Of a stretch of 64,000 nt of DNA, positions 32,819 through 41,255 are shown piece by piece. A program made the position numbers and the translations under genes. The DNA is taken from the NCBI RefSeq assembly GCF_031456545.1, contig NZ_JAVDUV010000001.1:1054001-1118000 (forward strand), written 5' to 3'. Position 1 is the first letter of the stretch. The number at the start of each line of letters is the position of its first letter. The stretch is from Agromyces sp. 3263. Lineage in GTDB: Bacteria > Actinomycetota > Actinomycetes > Actinomycetales > Microbacteriaceae. The notes beneath the pieces were generated by a model. The model ran no database searches and was not told where the DNA came from. It saw nothing but the letters and a program-made list of their open reading frames with translations.

Positions 32819-35800
32819 TCAGGCAGGCGATCCCGCGACCCGTGCGCGGCGGCGGCGCAAGCCGAGGAGCACGAGGAGCAGGCCGACGACCACGAGCACG
32901 CCGCCCGCGATCGCGGCCCACCAGGCCGTGTCGGCCGGGATGTCGAGGTAGACGCTGATGCCGAGGATGCGCGAGAGGCCCCACGGCAGCAGGCCCATCT
33001 CGTCGTTCCACGCGGTGAGGGCGGCCTCGAGTCCGATGAGGCCGATGAGGCTGCCGAACACCGCCAGGACGGCCCCCGCTCCGGCCACGACCGCGCCCAC
33101 GGCACGCAGCGCACCGACCTGGGTGGCGAGCGCCCAGGCGCCGGCCACGAGCACCCAGCCGAACGCGGCGAACGCGACGGTGATGTAGGCGTTGCGGGCG
33201 GTCGGGTCGGTCCAGAAGCCGAACCAGTAGCCGCCGGGACCGGTGGGCGCGAGCACCACGAGCAGCAGCACCACCCTGAGGATCGCCGCGCCGCCGACGG
33301 CGGCGAGCACGGGCCACGCCGAGCACCGCCGCAGCACCAGGAGCAGCACGAGCACGAACACCAGCCACGCGCCGAGCGTGACGAGCAGGTGCGAGGGCGC
33401 GAGGAACCAGGTCTGGATGCCGCGGCTCAGCGCCAGCGCGAGCGCCGGCACGGCGACGACGAGCACGCGCTCCAGGCGACCGAGCCCTTCGGTGACCTCG
33501 GCGGCGCGCCATGGCCGCGTCGCCGCGACCCACAGCGCACGGGCGGCGCGGGCGCCGGGCCATCGCACCCGGCCGGATCCCGCCGCGATCCCGTAGCCGA
33601 GCCACGCGGCGAGCAGGATGACGAGCACCCGCGCGGCCCAGGCCATGGGCAGGTCGCGCTCCGCGCGCTGCACGCCGAGCTCCGCGGCCGTGAGGTTGTA
33701 CGCCGGGTAGTAGGGGTCGCCGGCGTAGGCGGCCTCATGGGCTGCGGCGGATGCCTCGAACGCCTGCCGCGCGGCATCCCACCGCTCGTACGCGCCCTGG
33801 TCACCGGTGTCGTGCCACTGCGCCTGGCGCAGGAACATCTCGCGGTCGTCGCCGAGCATCTCGTAGGTCGACGCCTGGTAGTCGAGCGTGTCGAGGAACG
33901 CGGCGCGCAGGTCGGGGTCACGCCAGGTCGCGGCATCCGTCGCCTCGATCGAATCGTGCATGCGCTGCACGGCCGCGAGGGCCCGGTCGCCGCCCGCGAT
34001 CGCCTCGTCGAGCTCGTCGCGGCTGATCTCGTAGATGACGTCGAGCACCGCGCTGTCGCCCGTGACGATGTCCCACTCGAAGATCCACATCATGGGCGGC
34101 GGCTCGAGCCCGATGGCGAAGACGCGGCGGTCGGCGAACGGGCCGATGTACAACCCGTCGGTGATCGCCGCACGTGAGGAGGCCATCGCCTCGCCGATCG
34201 CCCGCACGGTCGCCGGGTCGTCGGAGAACCAGCGCCGCGCCCAGTCGGCGGTGATCGCCGCGGGGTCGGCATCAGGATCGCGGGCGAGGCGCCCGGCCAG
34301 CTCGGTGTTGAGCTCGTACAGCTGCCAGAATCCGGCCTTCAGCTCGAGGGAGAGCGGCCCGGCGCGCCACGGCCCACCGTCCTGCGTCCAGGTCCAGATG
34401 CCCTCGACGCGCGGGTTCGCGGCGATGAACCGTTGCAGCGCCTCCTGGTAGAGCACGCCGAGGTCGTTCGGGAACGCCCCGAAGTTCTCGAACTCGCGCC
34501 GGCTCTGGAACTCGACGATGCGGCGCTGCTCCCCGATCTCGAGGGTGTGGTTCAGCGGCAGGTGGCTGTAGAAGTCGCCCAGCGTGTACTTCGTCGAGAC
34601 GATGAGCGCGTCGGAGTCGATACCGCCGAGCACCGCCTCGTACGACGCGTCGTTCGTGTGCATGTCGCCGACGGCGCCGACGCCCACGCTCCACGTGCGG
34701 AAGATCACCTCGCGGTCCACGCGCTCGGCCTGCGCGGTGAGCGCCGTGAGCATCGTGCGCACGGAGTCGACGCTCGTCACGGCGAGCTCGGAGTAGTAGT
34801 CCCAGCCGGGCAGGTCGTAGACCCGGCCGGCCTCGCCGATGCGGATGAGCACGCCGTCGAGGTAGGGCATCGCGGCGTAGAGCTCGTCGAGTCCCGCGGC
34901 GTAGACGTCCCAGAACTCGGGGTCGTCGGTGGCGAGGCTGCCGAACCGGTCGACGAGGTACTCCTCGAGCGGCGTGGTGAGCGTGAGCATGTCGGTGCGG
35001 AAGTACACCGCGAGCCCGGCGTCGTGCGCGTACTCCCACATCGGGCCGAACGCCCGCTGCATCGCCTTCGCCCGGGCCACGTGCGTGTCGTCGGCGTCGT
35101 AGACCTCGGTGCCGTCGCCGACGCCCGAGAACGTGAGGTACTCGATGAAGCCCGGGATGGCGATCGCGTTGTAGCCCTCGGCGAGCGCGTGCCGCACGTA
35201 GGTCTCGAACTCCTCGCGGGCGACGTCGAGCGCCGCCTCGTCGATGTAGGGCGCCTCGGCGAGGATGACGTCGGCGAACGCCTTCGAGTTGTGCGAGTAG
35301 TCGTCACCCGCGGCCCACTCCGGCTCGTCGACGGCCACGCCGACCGCGCCGAGGTCGACCATGCGGAATCCGAGGCGCGATTCGACCGCCTCGCCGAGGT
35401 GCTCGGTCACGCTGCGACGGTCGCGCACCGCGGCGGCGAGGTCGTAGACGCCCAGCGTCGCCCCGGCCTCGGATGCGGCGAAGAGGCGCAGCGCGCCGGG
35501 AGAGCCCTCGAGCCGGTAGGTCTCGTCGTCGTCGCCGCCGTCGCCCACGACGACGTCGAGCGTCGAGGTGCCGTCGGTCGTCCCGGCGTCGGCGACCGCG
35601 TCGCGGAGCTCGTCGACGGCCAGCCCCATGCGCACCGTCGCGGGCGCGGTGATGTCGGTGAAGGCCGGCGGGGTGACGGCGGGCGTCTCCGGCGCGGCCA
35701 CGAGCGTCTCGGAGGGGACGTCGGACGGCTCGCTGCGGATGCCGAGCTCGTCGCCGAGCACGACTGCGACACCGGCGCCCAGCGCCACGAGGACCGTGAG

Positions 35801-35839
35801 CGCGACGCCGGCGAGGAGACCCCGTCGGGTTCGCGCCAT
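32819..35839 (-). CDS. Membrane-anchored GH67-like (alpha-glucuronidase-related) protein
   Basis: About 1006 residues. A signal-anchor helix (8-30) is followed by an N-terminal alpha/beta domain ([28 protein letters not shown]) like the N-domain of family 67 hydrolases, then a TIM-barrel region ([64 protein letters not shown]) and a GH67-like tail ([19 protein letters not shown]). From ~729 to the end are about seven membrane helices. GH67 enzymes are normally soluble or secreted, so this fusion is unusual. Catalytic residues could not be confirmed, so activity on glucuronic acid side chains is uncertain. A GTG at 35842 is an alternative start. Confidence 0.65.
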   Translation of the reverse strand: MARTRRGLLAGVALTVLVALGAGVAVVLGDELGIRSEPSDVPSETLVAAPETPAVTPPAFTDITAPATVRMGLAVDELRDAVADAGTTDGTSTLDVVVGDGGDDDETYRLEGSPGALRLFAASEAGATLGVYDLAAAVRDRRSVTEHLGEAVESRLGFRMVDLGAVGVAVDEPEWAAGDDYSHNSKAFADVILAEAPYIDEAALDVAREEFETYVRHALAEGYNAIAIPGFIEYLTFSGVGDGTEVYDADDTHVARAKAMQRAFGPMWEYAHDAGLAVYFRTDMLTLTTPLEEYLVDRFGSLATDDPEFWDVYAAGLDELYAAMPYLDGVLIRIGEAGRVYDLPGWDYYSELAVTSVDSVRTMLTALTAQAERVDREVIFRTWSVGVGAVGDMHTNDASYEAVLGGIDSDALIVSTKYTLGDFYSHLPLNHTLEIGEQRRIVEFQSRREFENFGAFPNDLGVLYQEALQRFIAANPRVEGIWTWTQDGGPWRAGPLSLELKAGFWQLYELNTELAGRLARDPDADPAAITADWARRWFSDDPATVRAIGEAMASSRAAITDGLYIGPFADRRVFAIGLEPPPMMWIFEWDIVTGDSAVLDVIYEISRDELDEAIAGGDRALAAVQRMHDSIEATDAATWRDPDLRAAFLDTLDYQASTYEMLGDDREMFLRQAQWHDTGDQGAYERWDAARQAFEASAAAHEAAYAGDPYYPAYNLTAAELGVQRAERDLPMAWAARVLVILLAAWLGYGIAAGSGRVRWPGARAARALWVAATRPWRAAEVTEGLGRLERVLVVAVPALALALSRGIQTWFLAPSHLLVTLGAWLVFVLVLLLVLRRCSAWPVLAAVGGAAILRVVLLLVVLAPTGPGGYWFGFWTDPTARNAYITVAFAAFGWVLVAGAWALATQVGALRAVGAVVAGAGAVLAVFGSLIGLIGLEAALTAWNDEMGLLPWGLSRILGISVYLDIPADTAWWAAIAGGVLVVVGLLLVLLGLRRRRARVAGSPA

Positions 35840-35862
35840 CACGGGGAGCAGCGTACACGAAC

Positions 35863-35878
35863 TGGGACGATCGTCCCA
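35863..35878. promoter_or_regulatory. 16-bp perfect palindrome in a divergent promoter
   Basis: TGGGACGATCGTCCCA sits midway between the GH67-like gene and the aminotransferase gene. Its symmetry and place suggest an operator for a dimeric regulator. A -10-like TAGGCT (35913-35918) for the aminotransferase follows 34 bp later, 7 nt before its GTG. Confidence 0.55.
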
Positions 35879-35925
35879 CTTTTTGCCGCGACGTGCCGTC
35901 CGTCGCGCATCGTAGGCTTGGCTCC

Positions 35926-37143
35926 GTGACCGAACGCGCCCGTCTCTCCGCCCGCATCGCCGCCATCGCCGAGTCCGCGACCCTGAAGGTCGACGCGAAG
36001 GCCAAGGCCCTCCAGGCCGAGGGGCGTCCCGTCATCTCCTATGCGGCAGGCGAGCCCGACTTCGCGACGCCCGACTTCATCGTCGAGGCCGCGTTGGCCG
36101 CGACGCGCGACCCGAAGAACTACCGCTACACGCCCGCCGCGGGCCTGCCCGAGCTTCGCGAGGCCGTCGCGGCGAAGACGCTGCGCGACTCGGGCCTCGA
36201 GGTCGGCGCCGGGCAGGTCGTCGTGACGAACGGCGGCAAGCAGGCCGTGTACCAGGCGTTCCAGGTGCTGCTCGACGAGGGCGACGAGGTCCTCGTGCCC
36301 ACGCCCTACTGGACCACCTACCCCGAGGCGATCAAGCTCGCGGGCGGCCGCCAGGTCGACGTGTTCGCCGGCGCCGACCAGGGCTACCTCGTCACGGTCG
36401 AGCAGCTCGAGGCCGCGCGCACCGAGCGCACGAAGGTGCTGCTCTTCGTCTCGCCGTCGAACCCGACGGGCGCGGTGTACGCGCCCGAGCAGGTGCGCGC
36501 CATCGGCGAGTGGGCGCTCGAGCACGGCATCTGGGTCGTGTCCGACGAGATCTACCAGAACCTCACGTACGCCGACGACGTCGACGGCCTGCCGCCGCGT
36601 GCCGTCTCGATCGTGGAGGCCGTGCCCGAGCTCGCGGACCGCACGATCCTCGTCAACGGCGTGGCGAAGACCTATGCGATGACCGGCTGGCGCCTCGGCT
36701 GGATGGTCGGCCCCGCCGACGTCATCAAGGGCGCCGCGAACCTGCAGTCGCACCTCACGTCGAACGTGTCCAACATCTCGCAGCGCGCGGCGATCGCCGC
36801 GCTCACCGGCCCGCAGGACACGGTCGAGGAGATGCGCCGTGCCTTCGACCGCCGCCGGCGCGCGATCGTCGCCGAGCTGTCGAAGATCGACGGCATCACC
36901 GTGCCGGTGCCGCAGGGCGCGTTCTACGTCTATCCCGACGTCTCGGGCCTGCTCGGCCGCGAGTGGGGCGGGGTGACGCCGACCACGTCGCTCGAGCTCG
37001 CCGACCTCATGCTCGAGCAGGCCGACGTCGCGGCGGTGCCGGGCGAGGCGTTCGGCCCGAGCGGCTACCTGCGCTTCAGCTACGCGCTCGGCGACGCCCC
37101 GCTGCTCGAGGGCATCCAGCGGCTGCAGCGCCTCTTCGCCTGA
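35926..37143 (+). CDS. Aspartate/aromatic-type aminotransferase (AspC family)
   Basis: A 405-residue class I aminotransferase. It has [41 protein letters not shown], and PLP Lys248 in [17 protein letters not shown], the standard bacterial aspartate aminotransferase (subgroup Ib) pattern. It transfers the amino group between aspartate and 2-oxoglutarate. In many actinobacteria this gene is directly upstream of tRNA-Trp-secE-nusG; here they are separated by about 6 kb. GTG start, probably leaderless. Confidence 0.93.
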   Translation: MTERARLSARIAAIAESATLKVDAKAKALQAEGRPVISYAAGEPDFATPDFIVEAALAATRDPKNYRYTPAAGLPELREAVAAKTLRDSGLEVGAGQVVVTNGGKQAVYQAFQVLLDEGDEVLVPTPYWTTYPEAIKLAGGRQVDVFAGADQGYLVTVEQLEAARTERTKVLLFVSPSNPTGAVYAPEQVRAIGEWALEHGIWVVSDEIYQNLTYADDVDGLPPRAVSIVEAVPELADRTILVNGVAKTYAMTGWRLGWMVGPADVIKGAANLQSHLTSNVSNISQRAAIAALTGPQDTVEEMRRAFDRRRRAIVAELSKIDGITVPVPQGAFYVYPDVSGLLGREWGGVTPTTSLELADLMLEQADVAAVPGEAFGPSGYLRFSYALGDAPLLEGIQRLQRLFA

Positions 37144-37155
37144 GCGCGGTTCCGG

Positions 37156-37830
37156 ATGCCGCGGCCGCCCGACTCCCTCATCGTCGCCGCGGCGCACGAC
37201 AACGCCGCCTGGTGCGCGGCGGTGTGCCGCGCCAACGGTATCGGCTCGCGCGTGCGCGACGGGCTGTGGACCGCTGACGGGCCGACCCCCGACGGCTACC
37301 CCGAGGCGGTGACGCTCACCCCCGGCCTGTCCCCCGATCGCGTCGCCGAGGCCCTGCCGGCGGGTGCGAGGAGCGTGAAGGACTCGTTCGCCGACGTCGA
37401 CCTCGGAGACCACGGGTTCCGGGTGCTGTTCGACGCCTCCTGGATCGTGCACGAGCCGGGCTCCGAGTCGGCGCTGGCGGTCACCCCCGCTCCGGCGCTG
37501 CACGCCGTCTCGACGGCTGACGAGTATGCCGCGTGGGCTGCGCTGCACGGCGGGACGGCGTTCGCCCCGGCCCTGCTCGACGACCCGCGCGTCGTGGTGC
37601 TCGCGGGCGGCGATCCGCTCACGCACGGCGCCGTCTTGACCGATGCCGGCGACGTCGTCGGCCTCTCGAACGTCGTCGGCGAGGCATCCGCCTACCGTGC
37701 GGCGGCCGCGGAGGCGGCGAGCCGCTTTCCTGGGCGGATCGTCGTGGGCTGGGAGGCCGGCGAGGACCTCGCGACGGCGACAGCCGCTGGCTTCACGGCA
37801 ATCGGCGACCTCCGCGTCTGGCTGCGTTGA
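37156..37830 (+). CDS. Possible GNAT-like protein
   Basis: A 224-residue protein 12 bp after the aminotransferase, likely cotranscribed. The C-terminal half looks like the end of a GNAT acetyltransferase fold (GAVLTDAGDVVGLSNVVG, AAAEAASRFPGRIVVGWE, AAGFTAIGDLRVWL), but the usual acetyl-CoA loop (Q/RxxGxG/A) is not seen, so it may be degenerate or use another cofactor. The N-terminal half has no recognised domain. Confidence 0.7.
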   Translation: MPRPPDSLIVAAAHDNAAWCAAVCRANGIGSRVRDGLWTADGPTPDGYPEAVTLTPGLSPDRVAEALPAGARSVKDSFADVDLGDHGFRVLFDASWIVHEPGSESALAVTPAPALHAVSTADEYAAWAALHGGTAFAPALLDDPRVVVLAGGDPLTHGAVLTDAGDVVGLSNVVGEASAYRAAAAEAASRFPGRIVVGWEAGEDLATATAAGFTAIGDLRVWLR

Positions 37831-37850
37831 CGTCGTCCGGCTGACACGGC

Positions 37851-37894
37851 GAACGCCCGCGCCGAGACCTCGAGGGTCTCGAACGCGGGCGTTC
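37851..37894. terminator. Bidirectional hairpin between convergent genes
   Basis: GAACGCCCGCG pairs with CGCGGGCGTTC, with an inner stem GAGACC/GGTCTC, followed by GTTC. It separates the GNAT-like gene (plus) from csbD-like (minus). Confidence 0.8.
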
Positions 37895-37924
37895 GTTCAG
37901 GCGACTGCGGTGACCCGCAGGTCG

Positions 37925-38104
37925 TCAGCGGTCGTCGCGGAAGGCGTCCTTGACGTCCTCGGCGGTGTTCTTCATGTCCGCCTTGGCCTGGTCCATCTTG
38001 CCCTCGGCCTCGAGTCGCTCGTTGTCCGTGACCTTGCCTGCGGCCTCCTTGGTCTTGCCCTTGAGGTCTTCAGCAGTGTTCTCAATGCGGTCGTCGACAC
38101 CCAT
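37925..38104 (-). CDS. CsbD-family stress protein
   Basis: A 59-residue, highly charged CsbD-like protein (VDDRIENTAEDLKGKTKEAA, KVTDNERLEAEGKMDQAKAD). CsbD proteins are small, heat-stable general stress proteins of unknown mechanism. AAGGAG lies before the ATG. Placed alone before the DGPF gene pair, with 119 bp of spacer that shows no clear signal. Confidence 0.92.
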   Translation of the reverse strand: MGVDDRIENTAEDLKGKTKEAAGKVTDNERLEAEGKMDQAKADMKNTAEDVKDAFRDDR

Positions 38105-38223
38105 CGTCGAACTCCTTCCCGAGCGGTGGCGGTCTGCCGCGCTCTGGATCCCAGTCAACGCCGCGAGGCCTGTGAAGTCACGGGGTTGCACCGGCGCGGT
38201 GCAGGCGCTACACCCGCTCCCAC

Positions 38224-38571
38224 CTACTCGTCCGGGGCGCCGAGAGGCCAGGCGCGCCGCACCTCGATTCGGCCGAATCGGGCCATCGGATGCTTCGACG
38301 CGATCTCGATCGCCTCGTCGAGGTCGGCGCACTCGATGACGTCGTAGCCGGCGATCCACTCCTTCGACTCGGTGAACGGGCCATCCGTCACGATGGCCTG
38401 CTCGCCACGCACGCGCACGGTGCGTGCATGCTCGGGCGGGCGGAGGCGATCACCCGTGATCGAGACCCGGCGACGGGTCATCTCGTCGACCCATTCGTCG
38501 ATGGTGAGCCCACCGGCCTCGCTGTACGGTTCGGCTTCGGGATCGGTCGCGATGAAGAACAGGAACTCCAC
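38224..38571 (-). CDS. DGPF/YciI-family protein (a)
   Basis: A 115-residue dimeric alpha-beta-barrel protein with the DGPF signature TDGPFTESKEWIAGYDVIEC and the family end FGRIEVRRAWPL. It starts with GTG at 38571, one base after the stop of a second DGPF gene, with GGAGG 6 nt before. DGPF proteins are linked to ECF42 sigma factors; one is 2.7 kb away on the other strand. Function unknown, perhaps redox or small-molecule related. Confidence 0.9.
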   Translation of the reverse strand: MEFLFFIATDPEAEPYSEAGGLTIDEWVDEMTRRRVSITGDRLRPPEHARTVRVRGEQAIVTDGPFTESKEWIAGYDVIECADLDEAIEIASKHPMARFGRIEVRRAWPLGAPDE

Positions 38572-38572
38572 C

Positions 38573-38914
38573 TCAGTCCTCCGATCCGAGCGGCCAGACC
38601 GGACGGAGCTCGAGCGCGCCGAAGCGCGCGAGCTGGTCGCCGGCCGCGATGGCCTCCGCTTCGGCGAGGTCGTCGACCTCGAGCAGGCAGTAACCGGCGA
38701 TCCACTCCTTGGACTCGGTGAACGGGCCGTCGGTGACGATCACCTCGCCGGCTCGCACGCGCACCGTCTTCGCCTCGTCGGCGGGCCGCAGCCGCATGGC
38801 GCGCTTCAGCACGCCGCGCTCGGCCATCACCCGATCCCACTCGGCCACCGCCTCCTGGTCGACCTCGCCGCCGTCGATCCCGGGGTCGGCGACCACGAAC
38901 ATCATGATGTCCAT
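38573..38914 (-). CDS. DGPF/YciI-family protein (b)
   Basis: A 113-residue DGPF protein (DIMMFVVADPG start, TDGPFTESKEWIAGYCLLEV, FGALELRPVWPL). The ATG at 38914 is chosen because GGAG lies 6 nt upstream and the MxxMM start fits the family; an ATG at 38926 is an alternative. It is first in a two-gene operon with the next DGPF gene and is preceded by an ECF42-type promoter at 38949-38975. Confidence 0.88.
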   Translation of the reverse strand: MDIMMFVVADPGIDGGEVDQEAVAEWDRVMAERGVLKRAMRLRPADEAKTVRVRAGEVIVTDGPFTESKEWIAGYCLLEVDDLAEAEAIAAGDQLARFGALELRPVWPLGSED

Positions 38915-38948
38915 CTCGTACTCCATTCCTCGTCCATCCTGCTGGTAC

Positions 38949-38975
38949 GACGTACGGCGTGCGGCGGAATCGACA
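38949..38975 (-). promoter_or_regulatory. ECF42-type promoter for the DGPF gene pair
   Basis: On the minus strand TGTCGA (38970-38975) is followed after 17 nt by CGTC (38949-38952), 35 bp before the DGPF start. The same two elements with the same 17-nt spacing occur before the DGPF-ECF42 operon at 40777-40803. TGTCGA as -35 is known for ECF42 promoters. Confidence 0.75.
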
Positions 38976-39902
38976 TCACGCGCGAAGTGCGGCCTGCGCC
39001 TCGGCCGCGAGGGCCTCCGCGATCGCATCGAGCAGGTTCGAGCGGAGGTTCCACTGCTGCCAGTACAGGGGCACGTCGATCGGATCGCCCGCGAGCGCCA
39101 CGAGCTCGCCGCGCTCCAGTTCGGCGTCGGACTGGAAGGCGGGCAGCATGCCCCAGCCGAGGCCGAGCTTCACGGCGATCGCGAAGTCGTTCGACGCGGG
39201 CACGTAGTGGCGCGGCGGCGCATCGGGATCGACGCCGCTCGCGGTCAGATGGTCGCGCTGCAGGTCGTCACGCCGGTCGAAGTCGACCACGGGGGCGGCG
39301 GCGAGCGCGGCGGCGAGTCCGTGCCCGCGCGGTTGCCGTTCCCCGGCGCCGTCGGCGAGCTGCAGCGACCATCGCTCGGCGAAGGCCGGCGTCGCCACGG
39401 CGGTATAGCGCATGACGCCGAGGGGGCGCACGAGGCATCCGGCCACGGGCGCCGCCTGCGAGGTGACCGCCCCCATCACGGTGCCCGACTCGAGCAACCC
39501 GGCGGTGAAGTCCTGGTCGTCGCGGTGCAGGTCGAAGACCACCGGATGGCGGTCGGTGACGCGTGCCAGCGCCGGGAGGAACCAGGTGCCGAGCGAGTCG
39601 GCGTTCACCGCGAGCGCGACCGAGACCGGCCGCTGCGGCTCGGCCTCGACCCCGAACGCGGCGAGCGCGTCATGCTCGAGGAGCCCGATCTGGCGTGAGA
39701 GGCGCACCACGGCCGCCCCGGCCTCGGTGGCCCGGGCGGGCTTCGACCGCACGACGAGCACCCGGCCGAGCTGCTGCTCGAGGCTCTTCACGCGCTGGGA
39801 CACGGCCGAGGGGGTCAGGCGCAGGCGGCGCGCGGCCGCGTCGAAGGTGCCCTCGTCGATGACGACGGCGAGGGTGCGCGCGAGGTCGAGCGGGATCTCC
39901 AT
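38976..39902 (-). CDS. argP: LysR-family regulator ArgP (IciA-like)
   Basis: A 308-residue LysR protein. The N-terminal helix-turn-helix is residues ~1-60 (RTLAVVIDEGTFDAAARRLR, LTPSAVSQRVKSLEQQLGRV), followed by the substrate-binding domain with VALAVNADSLGTWFLPALAR, characteristic of ArgP/LysG. It senses lysine or arginine and activates the divergent exporter gene at 39975. Symmetric elements at 39905-39945 between the two genes are its probable sites. Confidence 0.92.
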   Translation of the reverse strand: MEIPLDLARTLAVVIDEGTFDAAARRLRLTPSAVSQRVKSLEQQLGRVLVVRSKPARATEAGAAVVRLSRQIGLLEHDALAAFGVEAEPQRPVSVALAVNADSLGTWFLPALARVTDRHPVVFDLHRDDQDFTAGLLESGTVMGAVTSQAAPVAGCLVRPLGVMRYTAVATPAFAERWSLQLADGAGERQPRGHGLAAALAAAPVVDFDRRDDLQRDHLTASGVDPDAPPRHYVPASNDFAIAVKLGLGWGMLPAFQSDAELERGELVALAGDPIDVPLYWQQWNLRSNLLDAIAEALAAEAQAALRA

Positions 39903-39904
39903 CT

Positions 39905-39945
39905 GAAGCGATGCTAATGCTTCTGAAGAATCCTGAGCTGGATTC
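39905..39945. promoter_or_regulatory. Inverted repeats between argP and lysE
   Basis: GAAGC-N9-GCTTC (39905-39923) and GAATCC-N6-GGATTC (39928-39945) lie in the 72-bp divergent gap, AT-rich relative to the region. The first resembles a LysR T-N11-A box. A -10-like TAGCGT (39962-39967) follows, 7 nt before the lysE GTG. Confidence 0.6.
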
Positions 39946-39974
39946 TCGCTCCGAGCCACCGTAGCGTCGGCGTC

Positions 39975-40739
39975 GTGCCCATCTCCTCCGTGCTCGCCGG
40001 CCTCGGCCTCGGCTTCTCGCTGATCATCGCGATCGGCGCGCAGAACCTCTTCGTGCTGCGACAGGGCATCCGACGCGAGCACGTGTTCGCGGTCGCCGCG
40101 ATCTGCGCGCTCAGCGACCTCGCACTCATCATCGTGGGCGTCTCGGGCATCGGCGCCGTCCTGACCGCGGTGCCGTGGCTCGTCGAGGTCGTGCGCTGGG
40201 CGGGCGCCGCGTTCCTCGTGGTGTACGGCTGCCTGGCGGCACGACGGGCGATCCGGCCCAGCGGCGAGGTGCTCGTCGCCGCTGACGGAGTGGCGGATGC
40301 CGCCGTGGCGACGGATGCCACTGCGGCGACCGGTGCCGCGGAGCGGCCGGATGCCGGGGCCGGGACACCCGCGGCATCCGGTCGCTCAACCGTCGTGACT
40401 GATGCACCCTCGGCGACGAGACGGACGCCGACCTCGACCGTGCGTCGCACCGGACTCGCCACGGCCGTGCTGACCTGCCTCGCGCTGACGTGGCTCAACC
40501 CCCACGTCTACCTCGACACCGTGTTCCTGCTCGGTTCGGTGGCCAACACGCACGGCGACGCCCGATGGGCCTTCGCCCTGGGGGCCGGCGTCGCGAGCAT
40601 CGCCTGGTTCTTCGGCCTGGCCTACGGCGCGCGGCTCCTCGGCGGGGTGCTCGGGAGCGCGCGGGCCTGGCGAGCGCTCGACGGGGTCATCTCCGTCGTC
40701 ATGATCGCCCTCGGCGTCTCGCTCGTGCTGCCGCACTGA
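39975..40739 (+). CDS. lysE: LysE/ArgO-family basic amino acid exporter with expanded loop
   Basis: A 254-residue exporter of lysine or arginine. The family start SLIIAIGAQNLFVLRQGIRR and the helix TWLNPHVYLDTVFLLGS are diagnostic. Between helices three and four, residues ~100-155 are an Ala/Thr/Asp-rich insertion (VADAAVATDATAATGAAE) longer than in usual ~200-residue LysE proteins; its DNA holds four copies of the GGATGCC word. Divergent from argP, which should activate it when lysine or arginine is high. GTG start, probably leaderless. Confidence 0.9.
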   Translation: MPISSVLAGLGLGFSLIIAIGAQNLFVLRQGIRREHVFAVAAICALSDLALIIVGVSGIGAVLTAVPWLVEVVRWAGAAFLVVYGCLAARRAIRPSGEVLVAADGVADAAVATDATAATGAAERPDAGAGTPAASGRSTVVTDAPSATRRTPTSTVRRTGLATAVLTCLALTWLNPHVYLDTVFLLGSVANTHGDARWAFALGAGVASIAWFFGLAYGARLLGGVLGSARAWRALDGVISVVMIALGVSLVLPH

Positions 40740-40776
40740 CTCCGATCGAGCAGATTCCCGAGATTCGCCTCGCGGG

Positions 40777-40803
40777 TGTCGAAACGGACTTCCCCTGTTC
40801 GTC
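40777..40803 (+). promoter_or_regulatory. ECF42-type promoter for the DGPF-ECF42 operon
   Basis: TGTCGA (40777-40782), 17 nt, CGTC (40800-40803), 41 bp before the DGPF start. It matches the element at 38949-38975 and suggests the sigma factor transcribes its own operon. Confidence 0.75.
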
Positions 40804-40844
40804 GCGCATGCATACCGTGTGAAACAGCGATCTGAGGAGTGCAC

Positions 40845-41255
40845 ATGCGATACATGATGTTCGTGGCCGTCGACCCCGACGCCGAGCCGTTCGACCCGGC
40901 GGGCGACAACATCGGCGAGTGGGCGGCCGACGTCGATGCCCGAGGAGTCCACGTGTTCGGCGACCGGCTTCGGCCCGTCGAGGATGCGACGCTCGTGCGG
41001 GTGCGTGGCGGGGAGCTCATCGTCACCGACGGCCCGTTCACCGAGTCCAAGGAGTGGATCGCCGGATTCGACATCCTCGACTGCAGCGACCTCGACGAGG
41101 CGATCGAGATCGCCGGGCGGCATCCGATGGCCCGATTCGGACGCATCGAGCTCCGGCCGTTCTGGCCGTTCGACGTCGACGAGGACCCAGTCGCCCGCGA
41201 GGAGCGCGAGGCCGACGAGCGCGGCCGGAGGAGCGAACCCGCGGTCGGCGTATGA
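40845..41255 (+). CDS. DGPF/YciI-family protein (c), partner of ECF42 sigma factor
   Basis: A 136-residue DGPF protein (RYMMFVAVDPDAEPFDP, TDGPFTESKEWIAGFDILDC, FGRIELRPFWPFD) with a charged C-terminal tail of ~25 residues. GAGGAG lies 5 nt before the ATG. Its stop overlaps the sigma factor start (ATGA), so they are translated together. This is the standard ECF42 arrangement. Confidence 0.92.
   Translation: MRYMMFVAVDPDAEPFDPAGDNIGEWAADVDARGVHVFGDRLRPVEDATLVRVRGGELIVTDGPFTESKEWIAGFDILDCSDLDEAIEIAGRHPMARFGRIELRPFWPFDVDEDPVAREEREADERGRRSEPAVGV

Noticed and set aside
35863..35878. Terminator at the palindrome before the aminotransferase
   Set aside because: No gene ends there; both neighbours start from this gap, so an operator is more likely.
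38914..38926. ATG at 38926 as start of the second DGPF gene
   Set aside because: The better-spaced GGAG and family-typical MxxMM start favour 38914, though the earlier codon is not excluded.
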